8,646 bases of DNA, taken from NCBI GenBank assembly GCA_001770785.1, contig MERZ01000074.1, forward strand, positions 1 through 8,646. Reading direction: 5' to 3'. Made by a program: the position numbers and the translations under genes. The notes below the pieces were generated by a model. It searched no databases, was not told the DNA's origin, and saw only the letters and a list, made by a program, of their open reading frames with translations. Shown here one piece after another: positions 1 to 6,507 of the stretch. The DNA comes from Burkholderiales bacterium RIFCSPHIGHO2_12_FULL_61_11. Its GTDB lineage: Bacteria > Pseudomonadota > Gammaproteobacteria > Burkholderiales > Burkholderiaceae_C. The first letter of the stretch is position 1. Each line of letters opens with the position of its first letter.

Positions 1-1
1 A

Positions 2-643
2 GCGGATTTTGTGAACTCGGTCAAGCGGTCCGAGCGGGTTGGCTACGACCTGATCGAATTCCATGCCGGCCACGGCTATCTGATTCACCAGTTCCTGTCA
101 CCCCTGTCCAACCAGCGTACCGATGCCTATGGCGGCAGTGCGGAAAACCGAATGCGCTTCCCGCTCGAGGTCTTTGCCGCCATGCGCGCAGCCTGGCCGG
201 CCGACAAGCCCATGGGCGCGCGCGTCTCCGCGGTGGATTGGGTCGAGGGCGGCCTGACGATCGAGCAGACCGTGCAGTTCGCCAGGGAGCTCAAGAAACT
301 GGGCTGCGATTATGTCGATGTCTCATCGGGTGGACTCGATCCGCGCCAGCAGGTGGCGCAGGCGCCGGGCTACAACGCCCAGTTTGCAGCCCGGGTGAAG
401 AAGGAGGCCGGCGTTGTCACGCGCACCGTGGGACTGATCGCCGATGCCAAACTGGCTGAGCAAATTGTTTCATCCGGCCAGGCCGACATGATCGCCATCG
501 GCCGGGCCGCCATGTGGGACCCACGCTGGGCCTGGCATGCCGCCATTGAACTCGGCACCGAGGCGAACTATCCGCCCCGGGCAACGCCGTGCATTCCGTC
601 ATTGCGGCCGCAGATTTTCGGCAATATCAAGAAAGCCACTTAA
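2..643 (+). CDS. Old Yellow Enzyme-family NADH:flavin oxidoreductase, 5'-truncated by window edge
   Basis: This is the C-terminal ~213 residues of an FMN-dependent ene-reductase or dienoyl-CoA reductase-like TIM barrel of the YqjM/OYE family, which uses NAD(P)H to reduce activated C=C bonds. The reading frame is open to the window edge, so the true start lies upstream; the internal GTG at 11 is not a start. The HAGHGYL motif (His codons at 62 and 71) matches the paired His residues that bind the substrate carbonyl in YqjM-like enzymes. The following SPLSNQRTDAYGGS stretch is a strong family signature, and IAIGRAAMWDP near the end fits the FMN-phosphate-binding region. It is the first visible gene of a + strand run, 78 nt before the broken M24 gene. 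The family call is secure; the substrate is unknown. Confidence 0.93.
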   Translation, partial: ADFVNSVKRSERVGYDLIEFHAGHGYLIHQFLSPLSNQRTDAYGGSAENRMRFPLEVFAAMRAAWPADKPMGARVSAVDWVEGGLTIEQTVQFARELKKLGCDYVDVSSGGLDPRQQVAQAPGYNAQFAARVKKEAGVVTRTVGLIADAKLAEQIVSSGQADMIAIGRAAMWDPRWAWHAAIELGTEANYPPRATPCIPSLRPQIFGNIKKAT

Positions 644-710
644 AGATATCTGGCACACATCGCCTATGACGCACGTGATTTCGATTTCGACTTTGGAAGA
701 AATTCAATTC

Positions 711-715
711 AGGAG
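711..715 (+). promoter_or_regulatory. Ribosome binding site of the M24-like pseudogene
   Basis: AGGAG lies 6 nt before the ATG at 722. This shows that the broken gene once had a good translation start of its own. The 644-721 gap shows no obvious terminator, which is consistent with co-transcription with the upstream oxidoreductase. Confidence 0.6.
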
Positions 716-721
716 AAGATC

Positions 722-1230
722 ATGAAATACAACCGTCCACATGCCACCGCAAACTGGGGCCCAATGGCCAGGGATTGGGAGCGTGGCATTGATTACCAGC
801 GCCTGATTCGCGAGCGTTTCGAACGTGCTCAGGCCGCTGTCAAGGCCGCCTGCTTGGGCGGCGTGCTGTGCTTCAACGTTGACAACGTGCGCTACATCAC
901 GGGCACCCATATCGGTGAGTGGGTGCGCGACAAGTTCGACCGCTATGCGCTTTGCCCGCGCGACGGCGAACCTTACCTGTGGAATCCGGTGCGTCGCCCG
1001 CCAAGCGCTTCAGCAGTCCCTGGATCGCCGACCGTGTCGGCGCACCGGTCAGCAACATGCAGGGCGCGCTGCCGCCCTCGATGAATGTGCAAGATCAGTT
1101 CGCGCAACAGATCAAGAAAATGCTGGTGCATTACGGCATTGACAAGCAGCCGCTGGGCATCGACCTGCTGGAGCTGCCGATGCTGCGCGCGCTGGAGAAG
1201 GCGGGCATCGTTGGGCATCCGCTTCTTTAG
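722..1230 (+). pseudogene. M24 (creatinase/Xaa-Pro peptidase-like) gene, frameshifted and 3'-truncated
   Basis: The remains of an M24-family metallopeptidase-like protein, covering only the creatinase-type N-terminal domain. Reading starts at ATG 722 and proceeds through LCFNVDNVRYITGTHIGEW to about EPYLWNP. The homologous sequence then continues one frame over, as AKRFSSPWIADRV through MLVHYGIDKQPLGIDLLELPMLRALEKAGI, to a stop at 1228-1230. The frame change lies between about 988 and 1002 and is best explained by one lost base. The two parts total ~169 residues, whereas M24 proteins of this layout usually have about 400. The whole C-terminal pita-bread domain with the metal ligands is absent, and homology ends near 1208. 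No peptidase or lyase activity can be expected. The frameshift alone could be a sequencing error, but the missing catalytic domain could not. Confidence 0.85.
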
Positions 1231-1250
1231 CCAAACGTCTTTTGAGGTGT

Positions 1251-1649
1251 GTGCAAGTTTCCAGAGTGATCAAGACTGCAGAGGATGCAATGTTGAATCG
1301 AGCGCAATTGATACATGCAGCCGCTTTGCCTGCTGCGTGTCCGCCAAAACATCGGCGGACGGACGGGAGAGCGGTAATAAACCGCAAGACGGTGGGCACG
1401 GAACAGATCGAGCTCCACCTGGTGGATATTTTCCCCGGAGGCGAGGGCGAAGAGGATGTTCACCCGGACTGCGACCACGGGTTTTTCATCCTGCAGGGAA
1501 AAGGGGAAGCCACGGTAGAGGAAGAGCGCTTTCTTCTCGAGCCGAATGATTGTCTCTATATTCCTCGCGGCGCACGACATTCGGTTCGGCCTCTGGACGA
1601 TCAGACGCTACGCATGATCGTTTTCATGGCTCCCCATCGACAAGCTTGA
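1251..1649 (+). CDS. Small single-domain cupin protein
   Basis: A 132-residue cupin from GTG 1251. ATG 1290 is an alternative start, preceded by GAGG at 1281-1284 with 5 nt spacing, and would give 119 residues; the choice is uncertain. Cupin motif 1 is around residues 71-83 (His71, Asp75, His76, then FFILQG), and motif 2 is PNDCLYIPRGARH with His110. The usual motif-1 Glu position appears to be occupied by His76, so the metal site is a variant. Such small cupins can be isomerases, dioxygenase-like enzymes or sugar- or acid-binding proteins; the function here is unknown. The gene follows the M24 remnant by 20 nt and precedes the dehydrogenase by 11 nt, which supports operon membership. The sequence just upstream is probably a deletion junction, so the original 5' context may have been altered. 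Confidence 0.8.
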   Translation: MQVSRVIKTAEDAMLNRAQLIHAAALPAACPPKHRRTDGRAVINRKTVGTEQIELHLVDIFPGGEGEEDVHPDCDHGFFILQGKGEATVEEERFLLEPNDCLYIPRGARHSVRPLDDQTLRMIVFMAPHRQA

Positions 1650-1660
1650 CAATACATACC

Positions 1661-2575
1661 ATGACAAAACCAAATATCGGCTGGATCGGTCTTGGAAAGA
1701 TGGGCTTGCCCATGGCCGCCCATATTGTCGCAGCGGGTTATCCGGTTGCGGTGTTCAACCGGTCGCCGGAGAAGGCCAAACCGCTTGTCGAGCAAGGTGC
1801 GCGCTGCATTGAACGGGTGCAGGAGCTGGCAAGAGAAAGTGACATTGTCTTCTCCATGGTCGCGGACGACCATGCGCTTCTCGACATCGCAACAGGAGAA
1901 GCTGGTGCGCTCGAAGCCCTTCGACCAGGAACCGTGTTTGTTGATATGAGCACGGTATCGCCGAGCGCATCCGAACGCGTCGCCGTGGTTGCAAGAAGCA
2001 AGGGTATCCGCTACTTGCGCGCGCCTGTCTCCGGCAGCACCGCCATGGCGGTGGCAGCCGGTCTTACCGTCCTCGTGTCCGGACCGTCCGATGCTTACCA
2101 GGAGGTCGAGGCACTGTTCAGGGCGATCGGCAAGAAGATTTACTATCTGGGCGCCGAAGAGCAGGCCCGCTACATGAAGCTATCGATCAACATGATGCTG
2201 GGGATAACCGCGGCCATGATGAGCGAAGCCATGGTTCTCTCGGAGCGCGTCGGGGTGGACTGGCATCAGATGATCGAGGTCATCAACAACAGTGCCGTTG
2301 CTTCCCCCCTGGTCGGCTACAAGGCAAAGATGCTAAGCGAACGAGACTTCACTCCGATGTTCACGACATCGCAAATGGCCAAGGATTTTGACCTCGCGCT
2401 TGACGCGGCGCGATCCCTAAACGTGCCATTGCCGATAACTGCACTGACCAGGCAGTTTCTCGGTGCGATGGTCGCTTCCGGACGCGGTGAATCTGACTTT
2501 TTCTCCTATGTGACTCTGCTTGAAGAAATTGCCGGGATTGCCGGTTCCTCCACACCCAATATCAAAAAGGATTGA
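1661..2575 (+). CDS. 3-hydroxyisobutyrate dehydrogenase-family NAD(P)-dependent oxidoreductase
   Basis: A 304-residue beta-hydroxyacid dehydrogenase, normal length for the family (about 290-310). It catalyses reversible oxidation of a short hydroxyacid to its semialdehyde in the cytoplasm. The N-terminal Rossmann fold begins at once with IGWIGLGKMG (residues 6-15), which fixes the start at ATG 1661 although the frame stays open upstream. The substrate loop RAPVSG contains Ser124, and the catalytic lysine is Lys173 in YMKLSINMM. The loop departs from the usual DAPVSGG...GTL pattern: Arg120 replaces Asp, Ser replaces the second Gly, and the later glycines differ. This makes the substrate hard to predict. 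No clear Shine-Dalgarno sequence precedes the ATG, so it may be translationally coupled to the cupin 11 nt upstream. The aldehyde dehydrogenase follows after only 2 nt, which suggests that the two act in sequence. Confidence 0.93.
   Translation: MTKPNIGWIGLGKMGLPMAAHIVAAGYPVAVFNRSPEKAKPLVEQGARCIERVQELARESDIVFSMVADDHALLDIATGEAGALEALRPGTVFVDMSTVSPSASERVAVVARSKGIRYLRAPVSGSTAMAVAAGLTVLVSGPSDAYQEVEALFRAIGKKIYYLGAEEQARYMKLSINMMLGITAAMMSEAMVLSERVGVDWHQMIEVINNSAVASPLVGYKAKMLSERDFTPMFTTSQMAKDFDLALDAARSLNVPLPITALTRQFLGAMVASGRGESDFFSYVTLLEEIAGIAGSSTPNIKKD
2567..2571 (+). promoter_or_regulatory. Ribosome binding site fixing the start of the aldehyde dehydrogenase
   Basis: AAGGA lies 6 nt before the ATG at 2578 and inside the end of the preceding dehydrogenase gene. 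This favours ATG 2578 over the in-frame TTG at 2572. Confidence 0.7.
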
Positions 2576-2577
2576 TC

Positions 2578-4038
2578 ATGCTACAACTTCAGGATCGTGC
2601 ATTATTTCGAGAAGCTTGCTACGTCGGCGGCCAATGGGTCCGGGCCGATAACGGTACAACGCTGGATGTGAAGAACCCCGCAACAGGGGAAACGATCGGT
2701 GTTGTCCCGCGGATGTCAACTGCGGAGACACGTCGTGCGATCGAGGCCGCCAATTCTGCATGGCCGATGTGGCGGTCCAAGACTGGCAAAGAGCGCGCAG
2801 CATTGTTGCGGAAGTGGTACGAGTTGATCGTCGCTCACCAAGAGGATCTCGCCACGCTCATGACGAGCGAGCAGGGCAAGCCGTTGGCTGAAGCTCGCGG
2901 CGAAGTGCTGTATGGCGCGTCCTTCATCGAATGGTTTGCTGAGGAAGCAAAGCGAATTTACGGTGACACGATCCCCGAGACGCGGTCCGGTCAGCGTATT
3001 GTCGTGATCAAGCAACCGGTCGGGGTGGTGGCAGCGATTACACCGTGGAATTTCCCGAACGCGATGATCACCCGAAAGGTCGGTCCCGCTCTCGCTGCGG
3101 GCTGTACCATCGTCATCAAACCGGCGAGCTACACGCCGTACTCTGCGCTGGCCCTGGCAGAGCTTGCCGAGCGTGCAGGAATACCACCCGGCGTCATTAA
3201 CGTCGTGACAGGGTCGGCATCCGCCATCGGAGGCGAGCTCAGTAGCAATCCGTTGATACGCAAGCTCTCTTTTACCGGGTCGACGGAAATCGGCAAGGAG
3301 CTGATGGCGCAGTGCGCCGGCACGATAAAAAAGATATCGCTCGAGCTCGGCGGGAACGCTCCATTCATCGTTTTCGACGATGCTGATCTTGATGCCGCCG
3401 TGGCAGGCGCAATAGCGTCGAAGTTCCGCAATACCGGCCAGACCTGCGTCTGCACGAACCGCATCCTGGTTCAAGACGGCGTGTACGACGAATTCGCCGA
3501 GCGCTTGGTGGTCGCGGTGTCACAGCTCAAGGTTGCTGACGGCTTCGAAGACGGCGCCCAACAAGGACCATTGATTGATCTGGGGGCGGTCGAAAAAGTG
3601 GAAGCACATATTTATGATGCAGTGTCAAAGGGTGCGCGCGTACTGCTCGGAGGCAAGCGGCATTCGCTAGGCCGTACATTCTTCCAGCCGACGGTACTGG
3701 CAGATGTCACGCGGGAAATGGATGTGGCAAGTGAGGAAACGTTTGGGCCGGTTGCGCCGCTGTTTCGCTTCAAGACTGAGCAGGACGCCATTCGCATGGC
3801 CAACGACACCGAATATGGACTTGCCTCGTATTTTTATTCCAGGGATATGGGTCGGGTATGGCGCGTTGCAGAAGCCCTGGAATACGGCATGGTAGGCATT
3901 AACGAAGGCCTGATCTCAAACGAAGTGGCGCCCTTTGGAGGAGTCAAACAATCGGGCCTCGGGCGCGAAGGTTCCAAGTACGGCATCGATGACTACCTCG
4001 AATTGAAGTATCTCTGCATGGGAAGCATCAACAACTGA
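2578..4038 (+). CDS. gabD: Succinate-semialdehyde dehydrogenase, GabD type
   Basis: A 486-residue aldehyde dehydrogenase that oxidises an aldehyde, most likely succinate semialdehyde, to the carboxylic acid using NAD(P)+. It matches Escherichia coli GabD closely along its whole length as I remember it, including EARGEVLYGASFIEWFAEE, AAITPWNFPNAMITRK and PFGGVKQSGLGREGSKYGI. Catalytic residues are intact: Glu256 in LELGGNAP and the nucleophile Cys290 in NTGQTCVC. The second cysteine, Cys292, is the position linked to redox control in the E. coli enzyme. The ATG is supported by its RBS and sits 2 nt after the hydroxyacid dehydrogenase stop, so the two genes are almost certainly co-expressed. 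GabD-like enzymes also serve related semialdehydes, for example sulfolactaldehyde in some sulfosugar pathways. The family is certain; the exact physiological substrate is less so. Confidence 0.95.
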   Translation: MLQLQDRALFREACYVGGQWVRADNGTTLDVKNPATGETIGVVPRMSTAETRRAIEAANSAWPMWRSKTGKERAALLRKWYELIVAHQEDLATLMTSEQGKPLAEARGEVLYGASFIEWFAEEAKRIYGDTIPETRSGQRIVVIKQPVGVVAAITPWNFPNAMITRKVGPALAAGCTIVIKPASYTPYSALALAELAERAGIPPGVINVVTGSASAIGGELSSNPLIRKLSFTGSTEIGKELMAQCAGTIKKISLELGGNAPFIVFDDADLDAAVAGAIASKFRNTGQTCVCTNRILVQDGVYDEFAERLVVAVSQLKVADGFEDGAQQGPLIDLGAVEKVEAHIYDAVSKGARVLLGGKRHSLGRTFFQPTVLADVTREMDVASEETFGPVAPLFRFKTEQDAIRMANDTEYGLASYFYSRDMGRVWRVAEALEYGMVGINEGLISNEVAPFGGVKQSGLGREGSKYGIDDYLELKYLCMGSINN

Positions 4039-4045
4039 GGTCAGC

Positions 4046-4105
4046 ATGAAGAAAACAGCTGTCACCATTGTTACAGGGTTCCTGGGAAGCGGAAAGACGA
4101 ATTCT
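4046..4105 (+). pseudogene. 5' fragment of a CobW/COG0523-type P-loop GTPase gene, cut by an IS6-family element
   Basis: ATG 4046 is preceded by GAGG at 4037-4040, which overlaps the gabD stop with 5 nt spacing, so the gene was translationally coupled to gabD. The peptide MKKTAVTIVTGFLGSGKT is the classic N-terminus of COG0523 GTPases (CobW, YjiA, ZNG1 types), including the Walker A motif GFLGSGKT. These proteins act in metal-cofactor delivery. The usual continuation (T-L-L-N) is missing. Sequence from about 4101 no longer looks native, and the terminal repeat of the insertion sequence starts at 4106. The residual frame reads a few foreign codons and stops at 4151. The rest of the gene is not found beyond the element, so it was probably lost in an IS-associated deletion. 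A non-functional fragment. Confidence 0.8.
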
Positions 4106-4120
4106 GGTTGTGTCGCAATA
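4106..4120 (+). repeat. Left terminal inverted repeat of the IS6-family element
   Basis: GGTTGTGTCGCAATA pairs with the opposite end, differing at two positions. It marks the junction with the truncated GTPase gene. Confidence 0.7.
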
Positions 4121-4161
4121 GTGGAGTCAGGCCGAAAAGAGTTGCGTCGCTGACCTGGTGA

Positions 4162-4697
4162 TCAAACAGCGAGGCTGTAGAACTGCTGTGCTGGGGACAT
4201 GGTTTGTCAGGCAGGGCAGTCCATCTGCCCCTTGCGAATCATGTGCATGGTTTCGATCCCGGCAATGATGATTCGAGCATTCTAAAAGGACTTGAATCCG
4301 AGCATCGGTCTGGTGATTCGTTTGATGGCCCGGTGATCTTTCTCGACGATGTTGTTGAGGAACTTGTTTTGACGCATCAGGATATCGACGCAGGCGTCAG
4401 CCTTGACACTTTCAATGGCCGCTGTGTCTGCTCCACTCTTGTCCATCCGCCAGCTCAGCCCAACTGATCTTTTACGTCGCCGAAAGACTGCGGCCATCAC
4501 TGGCAACATCTTGATCGCCCAGCGATGCACGGTGGAGTGGTCAACGAAAACACCGCGCGCCTGCATCATTTCCTCAACTTGTCACAGGCTCAACGGGTAG
4601 GCCAAGTACCAGCGCACGCAAATTCCAGCGGATAGTGGAACCGAGTGAGTACCTTGCGCAAGGCGCCAATAATCGAACTCTTGCGGAAATCAAGCAT
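4162..4697 (-). pseudogene. IS6-family transposase, inactivated by frameshift, stops and internal deletion
   Basis: Read on the - strand from ATG 4697 (MLDFRKSSIIGALRKVL) to the natural-looking C-terminus FYSLAV and a TGA at 4162-4164. The IS6 signature is clear: CVRWYLAYPLSL, then GVFVDHSTVHRWAIKMLP, FRRRKR and SWRMD, followed by KSGADTAAIES, NKFLNNIVEKDHRAIKR and ITRPMLGFKSF. Four lesions are visible: a frame change near 4628-4632 (before CVRWY), an in-frame TGA after PLSL, a fusion of SWRMD to KSGAD that drops about 55 residues, and a TAG after GFKSF plus a TGA a little later. The fusion leaves only one of the first two catalytic aspartates of the DDE triad; the glutamate of NIVEKDH survives. 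The longest stop-free remnant is 4282-4569. It cannot make an active transposase. Confidence 0.85.
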
Positions 4698-4719
4698 GGA
4701 CTGGATTGTCGTTTACGAT

Positions 4720-4734
4720 TACTGCGACAGAACC
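4720..4734 (-). repeat. Right terminal inverted repeat of the IS6-family element
   Basis: On the - strand this reads GGTTCTGTCGCAGTA, the counterpart of the repeat at 4106-4120. The transposase reading frame starts 22 nt inside it, the expected distance for IS6-type elements. Confidence 0.7.
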
Positions 4735-4798
4735 CAAAAATCTCTCCGCCGGCGCTGCAATTGGACACCTGGCGCAAGGTTTATCGGCGAGGCACCTC

Positions 4799-5482
4799 TC
4801 ACGCAAGGAGCCTTTTATCGTCGCCATGCCGGTTCAAAATAACCCAAATCGCCGTCGCCGGTTTCCCCCCGATGGCCCAAATACGATGAGGCGTATGTCC
4901 ATTGAAAGAAAATGAGTCGCCCGGATACAATTCGTATTTATCAAATCCGATTTGTATCCCAAGACGTCCGCTGGCCAGATAGCCATATTCTCTTCCGCCG
5001 TGGCGGATCATCGCGTCTTTCGGGCAAGAAGCTCCGCCAACGTCATACGTTACATAAAGAAACTCTACATCCTCGTCTGGCATTGTGGTGAGGCGCTCCC
5101 ATACAACACCAGATGCCAGCTGAATCGCCTGCCGCGAAATGCCGCGCTGGACCGGCCCATTCGTCGGCCGAGTTCCGATCTCATTCTCACCATTACTTCC
5201 TTTTTCCCCCTGTCCAGCGTCTGTAAACAACTTGTCAATGGACAGGTTCAAGACCTGCGCCATGGCGTACAACGTCGACACCGACGGGTTTATGCGGCCA
5301 AGTTCGACTTGTGAAACAAGACTCGGCGAGACCGAGGCGCGACGCGCAAGCTCCCGAACGCTCAGGCCTCTTGCCTGGCGCACTTCTCGCAAACGCGAGC
5401 CAATGCCGTGAGCGTTTTGCCCTGAACTGGAGCCGTTGCTAGTGCCGTCTGTCATCTCGGTTCTTCGGTCTAATCGTTCCAT
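4799..5482 (-). CDS. XRE-family transcriptional regulator with C-terminal cupin domain
   Basis: A 227-residue cytoplasmic DNA-binding regulator. Residues ~28-86 form an XRE/Cro-type helix-turn-helix (RLREVRQARGLSVRELARRA, SPSLVSQVELGRINPS, then LYAMAQVLNLSIDKLF). Residues ~138-216 form a cupin sensor domain with HGGREYGYLASGRLGI (His161, Glu165) and PHRIWA (His199). This is the PuuR-like XRE-cupin layout, in which the cupin binds a small molecule, often of the regulated catabolic pathway. The Gly/Ser/Asn-rich first 25 residues look unstructured; Met10 (start 5455) is an alternative, and neither start has a strong RBS. The gene is convergent with the left block and divergent from the two-cupin operon, with which it shares promoter motifs. 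It appears intact although flanked on both sides by insertion-sequence debris. Ligand unknown; auto-repression is inferred. Confidence 0.92.
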   Translation of the reverse strand: MERLDRRTEMTDGTSNGSSSGQNAHGIGSRLREVRQARGLSVRELARRASVSPSLVSQVELGRINPSVSTLYAMAQVLNLSIDKLFTDAGQGEKGSNGENEIGTRPTNGPVQRGISRQAIQLASGVVWERLTTMPDEDVEFLYVTYDVGGASCPKDAMIRHGGREYGYLASGRLGIQIGFDKYELYPGDSFSFNGHTPHRIWAIGGKPATAIWVILNRHGDDKRLLA

Positions 5483-5525
5483 GCTGGAATTTGTTAAACA
5501 AAATCAAATGTAAAGATTCACTACT

Positions 5526-5551
5526 GTTTAGTATAGTTTACTCAAGTAAAC
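5526..5551. promoter_or_regulatory. Putative operator/promoter of the XRE-cupin regulator
   Basis: A perfect 7-2-7 palindrome, GTTTACTCAAGTAAAC, occupies 5536-5551. GTTTAGTA at 5526-5533 forms a direct partial repeat of its left arm. On the - strand, TATACT (5535 to 5530) is a plausible -10 box for the regulator. A matching -35 falls at 5553-5558 and is poor there, exactly where the IS4 remnant begins. A further near-palindrome, TTGTTAAACAA at 5491-5501, lies next to the start codon. Operator sites overlapping its own promoter fit an auto-regulated repressor. Confidence 0.55.
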
Positions 5552-5557
5552 AAGGTC

Positions 5558-6014
5558 GCGCCCTACGATCGCAGTGAGCAAGCCATGGCTGCGCAGATGC
5601 TGCCAGCCAAGCTCAAGCCAGACATGTTGGTCTTGGCCACCGCAATTTCTTCGGCTTCAAACTCTTGGCGGGCCGCCTGCGCCACTGGCGCCAAGCTGGA
5701 TTGGCCGGCCAAGGCCGACCGCAGGCTGCCGGTGGAGCGGATGTTGCCCGATGGCTCTTGCCTGAGCACCGTGTTCGACAGTGAGGACAAGCGCCGCACG
5801 TCGGGACAAATCTTACGGGTGATCGAATACATGCTGGAGGACTCAGCTACGCCGACCGAGGGCAGCTACCGGCTGGTGACGAACATTCTCGATCCGACTC
5901 AGGCGCCGCTTCAACCCGCGAGGGGTCAGGCGCAAGATGAGCAACTTCAACGTCCGCGATCGGGGTGAAAAGCTGCACCAGCGGCATCAGTCAACGCCGG
6001 CGCTACGTATCTGA
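5558..6014 (+). pseudogene. IS4-family transposase remnant
   Basis: Parts of a DDE transposase of the IS4 family. Recognisable pieces are SEQAMAAQMLPAKLKPDMLVLA, WRAACATGAKLDWPAKADRRLPV, VIEYMLEDS and YRLVTNILDPTQAP, then one frame over PRGVRRKMSNF, NVRDRGEKLHQRHQ and the C-terminus ALRI with TGA at 6012-6014. The N-terminal part is absent, and about 100 residues between LDPTQAP and PRGV are deleted, including the segment expected to hold the catalytic Glu. The motif around the second catalytic Asp (ADRNFFGFKLW) is scrambled by two small indels that cancel out, near 5638 and 5664. An uninterrupted frame exists at 5585-5968 but encodes no functional protein. The left boundary abuts the regulator's operator; its terminal repeats could not be identified. 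Confidence 0.8.
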
Positions 6015-6470
6015 ACAGTATTTCTGCTGGACAAGGCACTCAGAGTGCGTGTAAGTGATTGACGCGTCAACCGGCGAATCCCATCAGGGACGCGACCAAA
6101 AGTTACGTATAAAGTCCGAATGCGCGGGTGCAATCCTTACCTTCCAGTCGTCCTATTTTCGGCAGTTGACGCCTCATAAACCTGGCTGCAATCTAGACTG
6201 GGAGCCAGTTTCGACGGATTTACAGAGGTCACCAAATGGGTGAAGCGAAACGACGTCAACTTCTTGTTCAAACACAGACCCTCCCGGCGCTCGGCGCTTG
6301 AGCCGCAAAAGCGCGGGCCCAAGGCCGATCCGACGCTGGCCCAAACGCAGTCCCGCCAGACCCGGCTCGCATTGGTGGGCTGCCGGATTTAGGGTGATTG
6401 TGTTTGAAAGCTTGGCAGGAGTATCCATGGTACGGGCGTAGTCTTCCGAGCGATATGTCAAGTGTGCCGC
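6015..6470. other. Gene-poor interval between IS4 remnant and two-cupin promoter
   Basis: No convincing gene on either strand. A stretch at 6210-6392 (+) reads FTEVTKWVKRNDVNFLFKH and then LEPQKRGPKADPTLAQ before a TAG. The KRGPKADP piece faintly recalls linker regions of transposase helper proteins, but it lacks a start, an RBS and a recognisable domain, so it is at most further mobile-element debris. The opposite-strand open frame at 6174-6461 is a proline/arginine/leucine-rich shadow with no family resemblance. Base composition changes from GC-rich to AT-rich near 6470, where the promoter region of the next gene begins. Confidence 0.5.
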
Positions 6471-6507
6471 GCTAAAAGCCGAAAAAATGCCGAATGTATC
6501 TTGATGA

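Larger units (their letters stand above)
4106..4734 (-). mobile_element. Decayed IS6-family insertion sequence
   Basis: A 629-bp element bounded by imperfect inverted ends: GGTTGTGTCGCAATA at 4106-4120 and, read on the - strand from 4734, GGTTCTGTCGCAGTA (13 of 15 match). Ends starting with GG and containing a CTGTYGCA-type core are typical of the IS6/IS26 group. Intact IS6-family elements are about 800 bp, so roughly 170 bp are missing. The missing part corresponds to the middle of the transposase. The 8-bp flanks (CGAATTCT on the left, CAAAAATC on the right) differ, so there is no target-site duplication. That fits either replicative cointegrate formation with adjacent deletion, a known habit of this family, or later decay. 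The element lies between the cut GTPase gene and the 3' end of the XRE-cupin regulator. Confidence 0.82.

Noticed and set aside
2716..3474. Long (252-codon) open frame on the - strand inside gabD
   Set aside because: It lies fully antisense to a well-supported aldehyde dehydrogenase, is rich in Arg/Cys/His and has no domain-like pattern; a codon-bias shadow.
1661..4038. Sulfosugar-pathway assignment (sulfolactaldehyde reductase plus dehydrogenase)
   Set aside because: The two families fit, but no sulfoquinovosidase, aldolase, isomerase or transporter of such pathways is visible; kept only as one of several substrate options.
4204..4467. + strand open frame of 87 codons within the IS6-family element
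   Set aside because: It is the complement of the transposase remnant; the - strand reading has unambiguous IS6 motifs.
4652..4663. CCTTGCGCAAGG perfect palindrome
   Set aside because: It lies inside the decayed transposase coding region, has no T-run or promoter nearby, and is probably coincidental.
6210..6392. Possible transposase helper fragment (KRGPKADP-like piece)
   Set aside because: The resemblance is limited to a few residues with no start or domain; described only as possible debris.
6174..6461. 95-codon - strand open frame in the gene-poor interval
   Set aside because: Low-complexity composition, no recognisable motif and no RBS; not supported as a gene.
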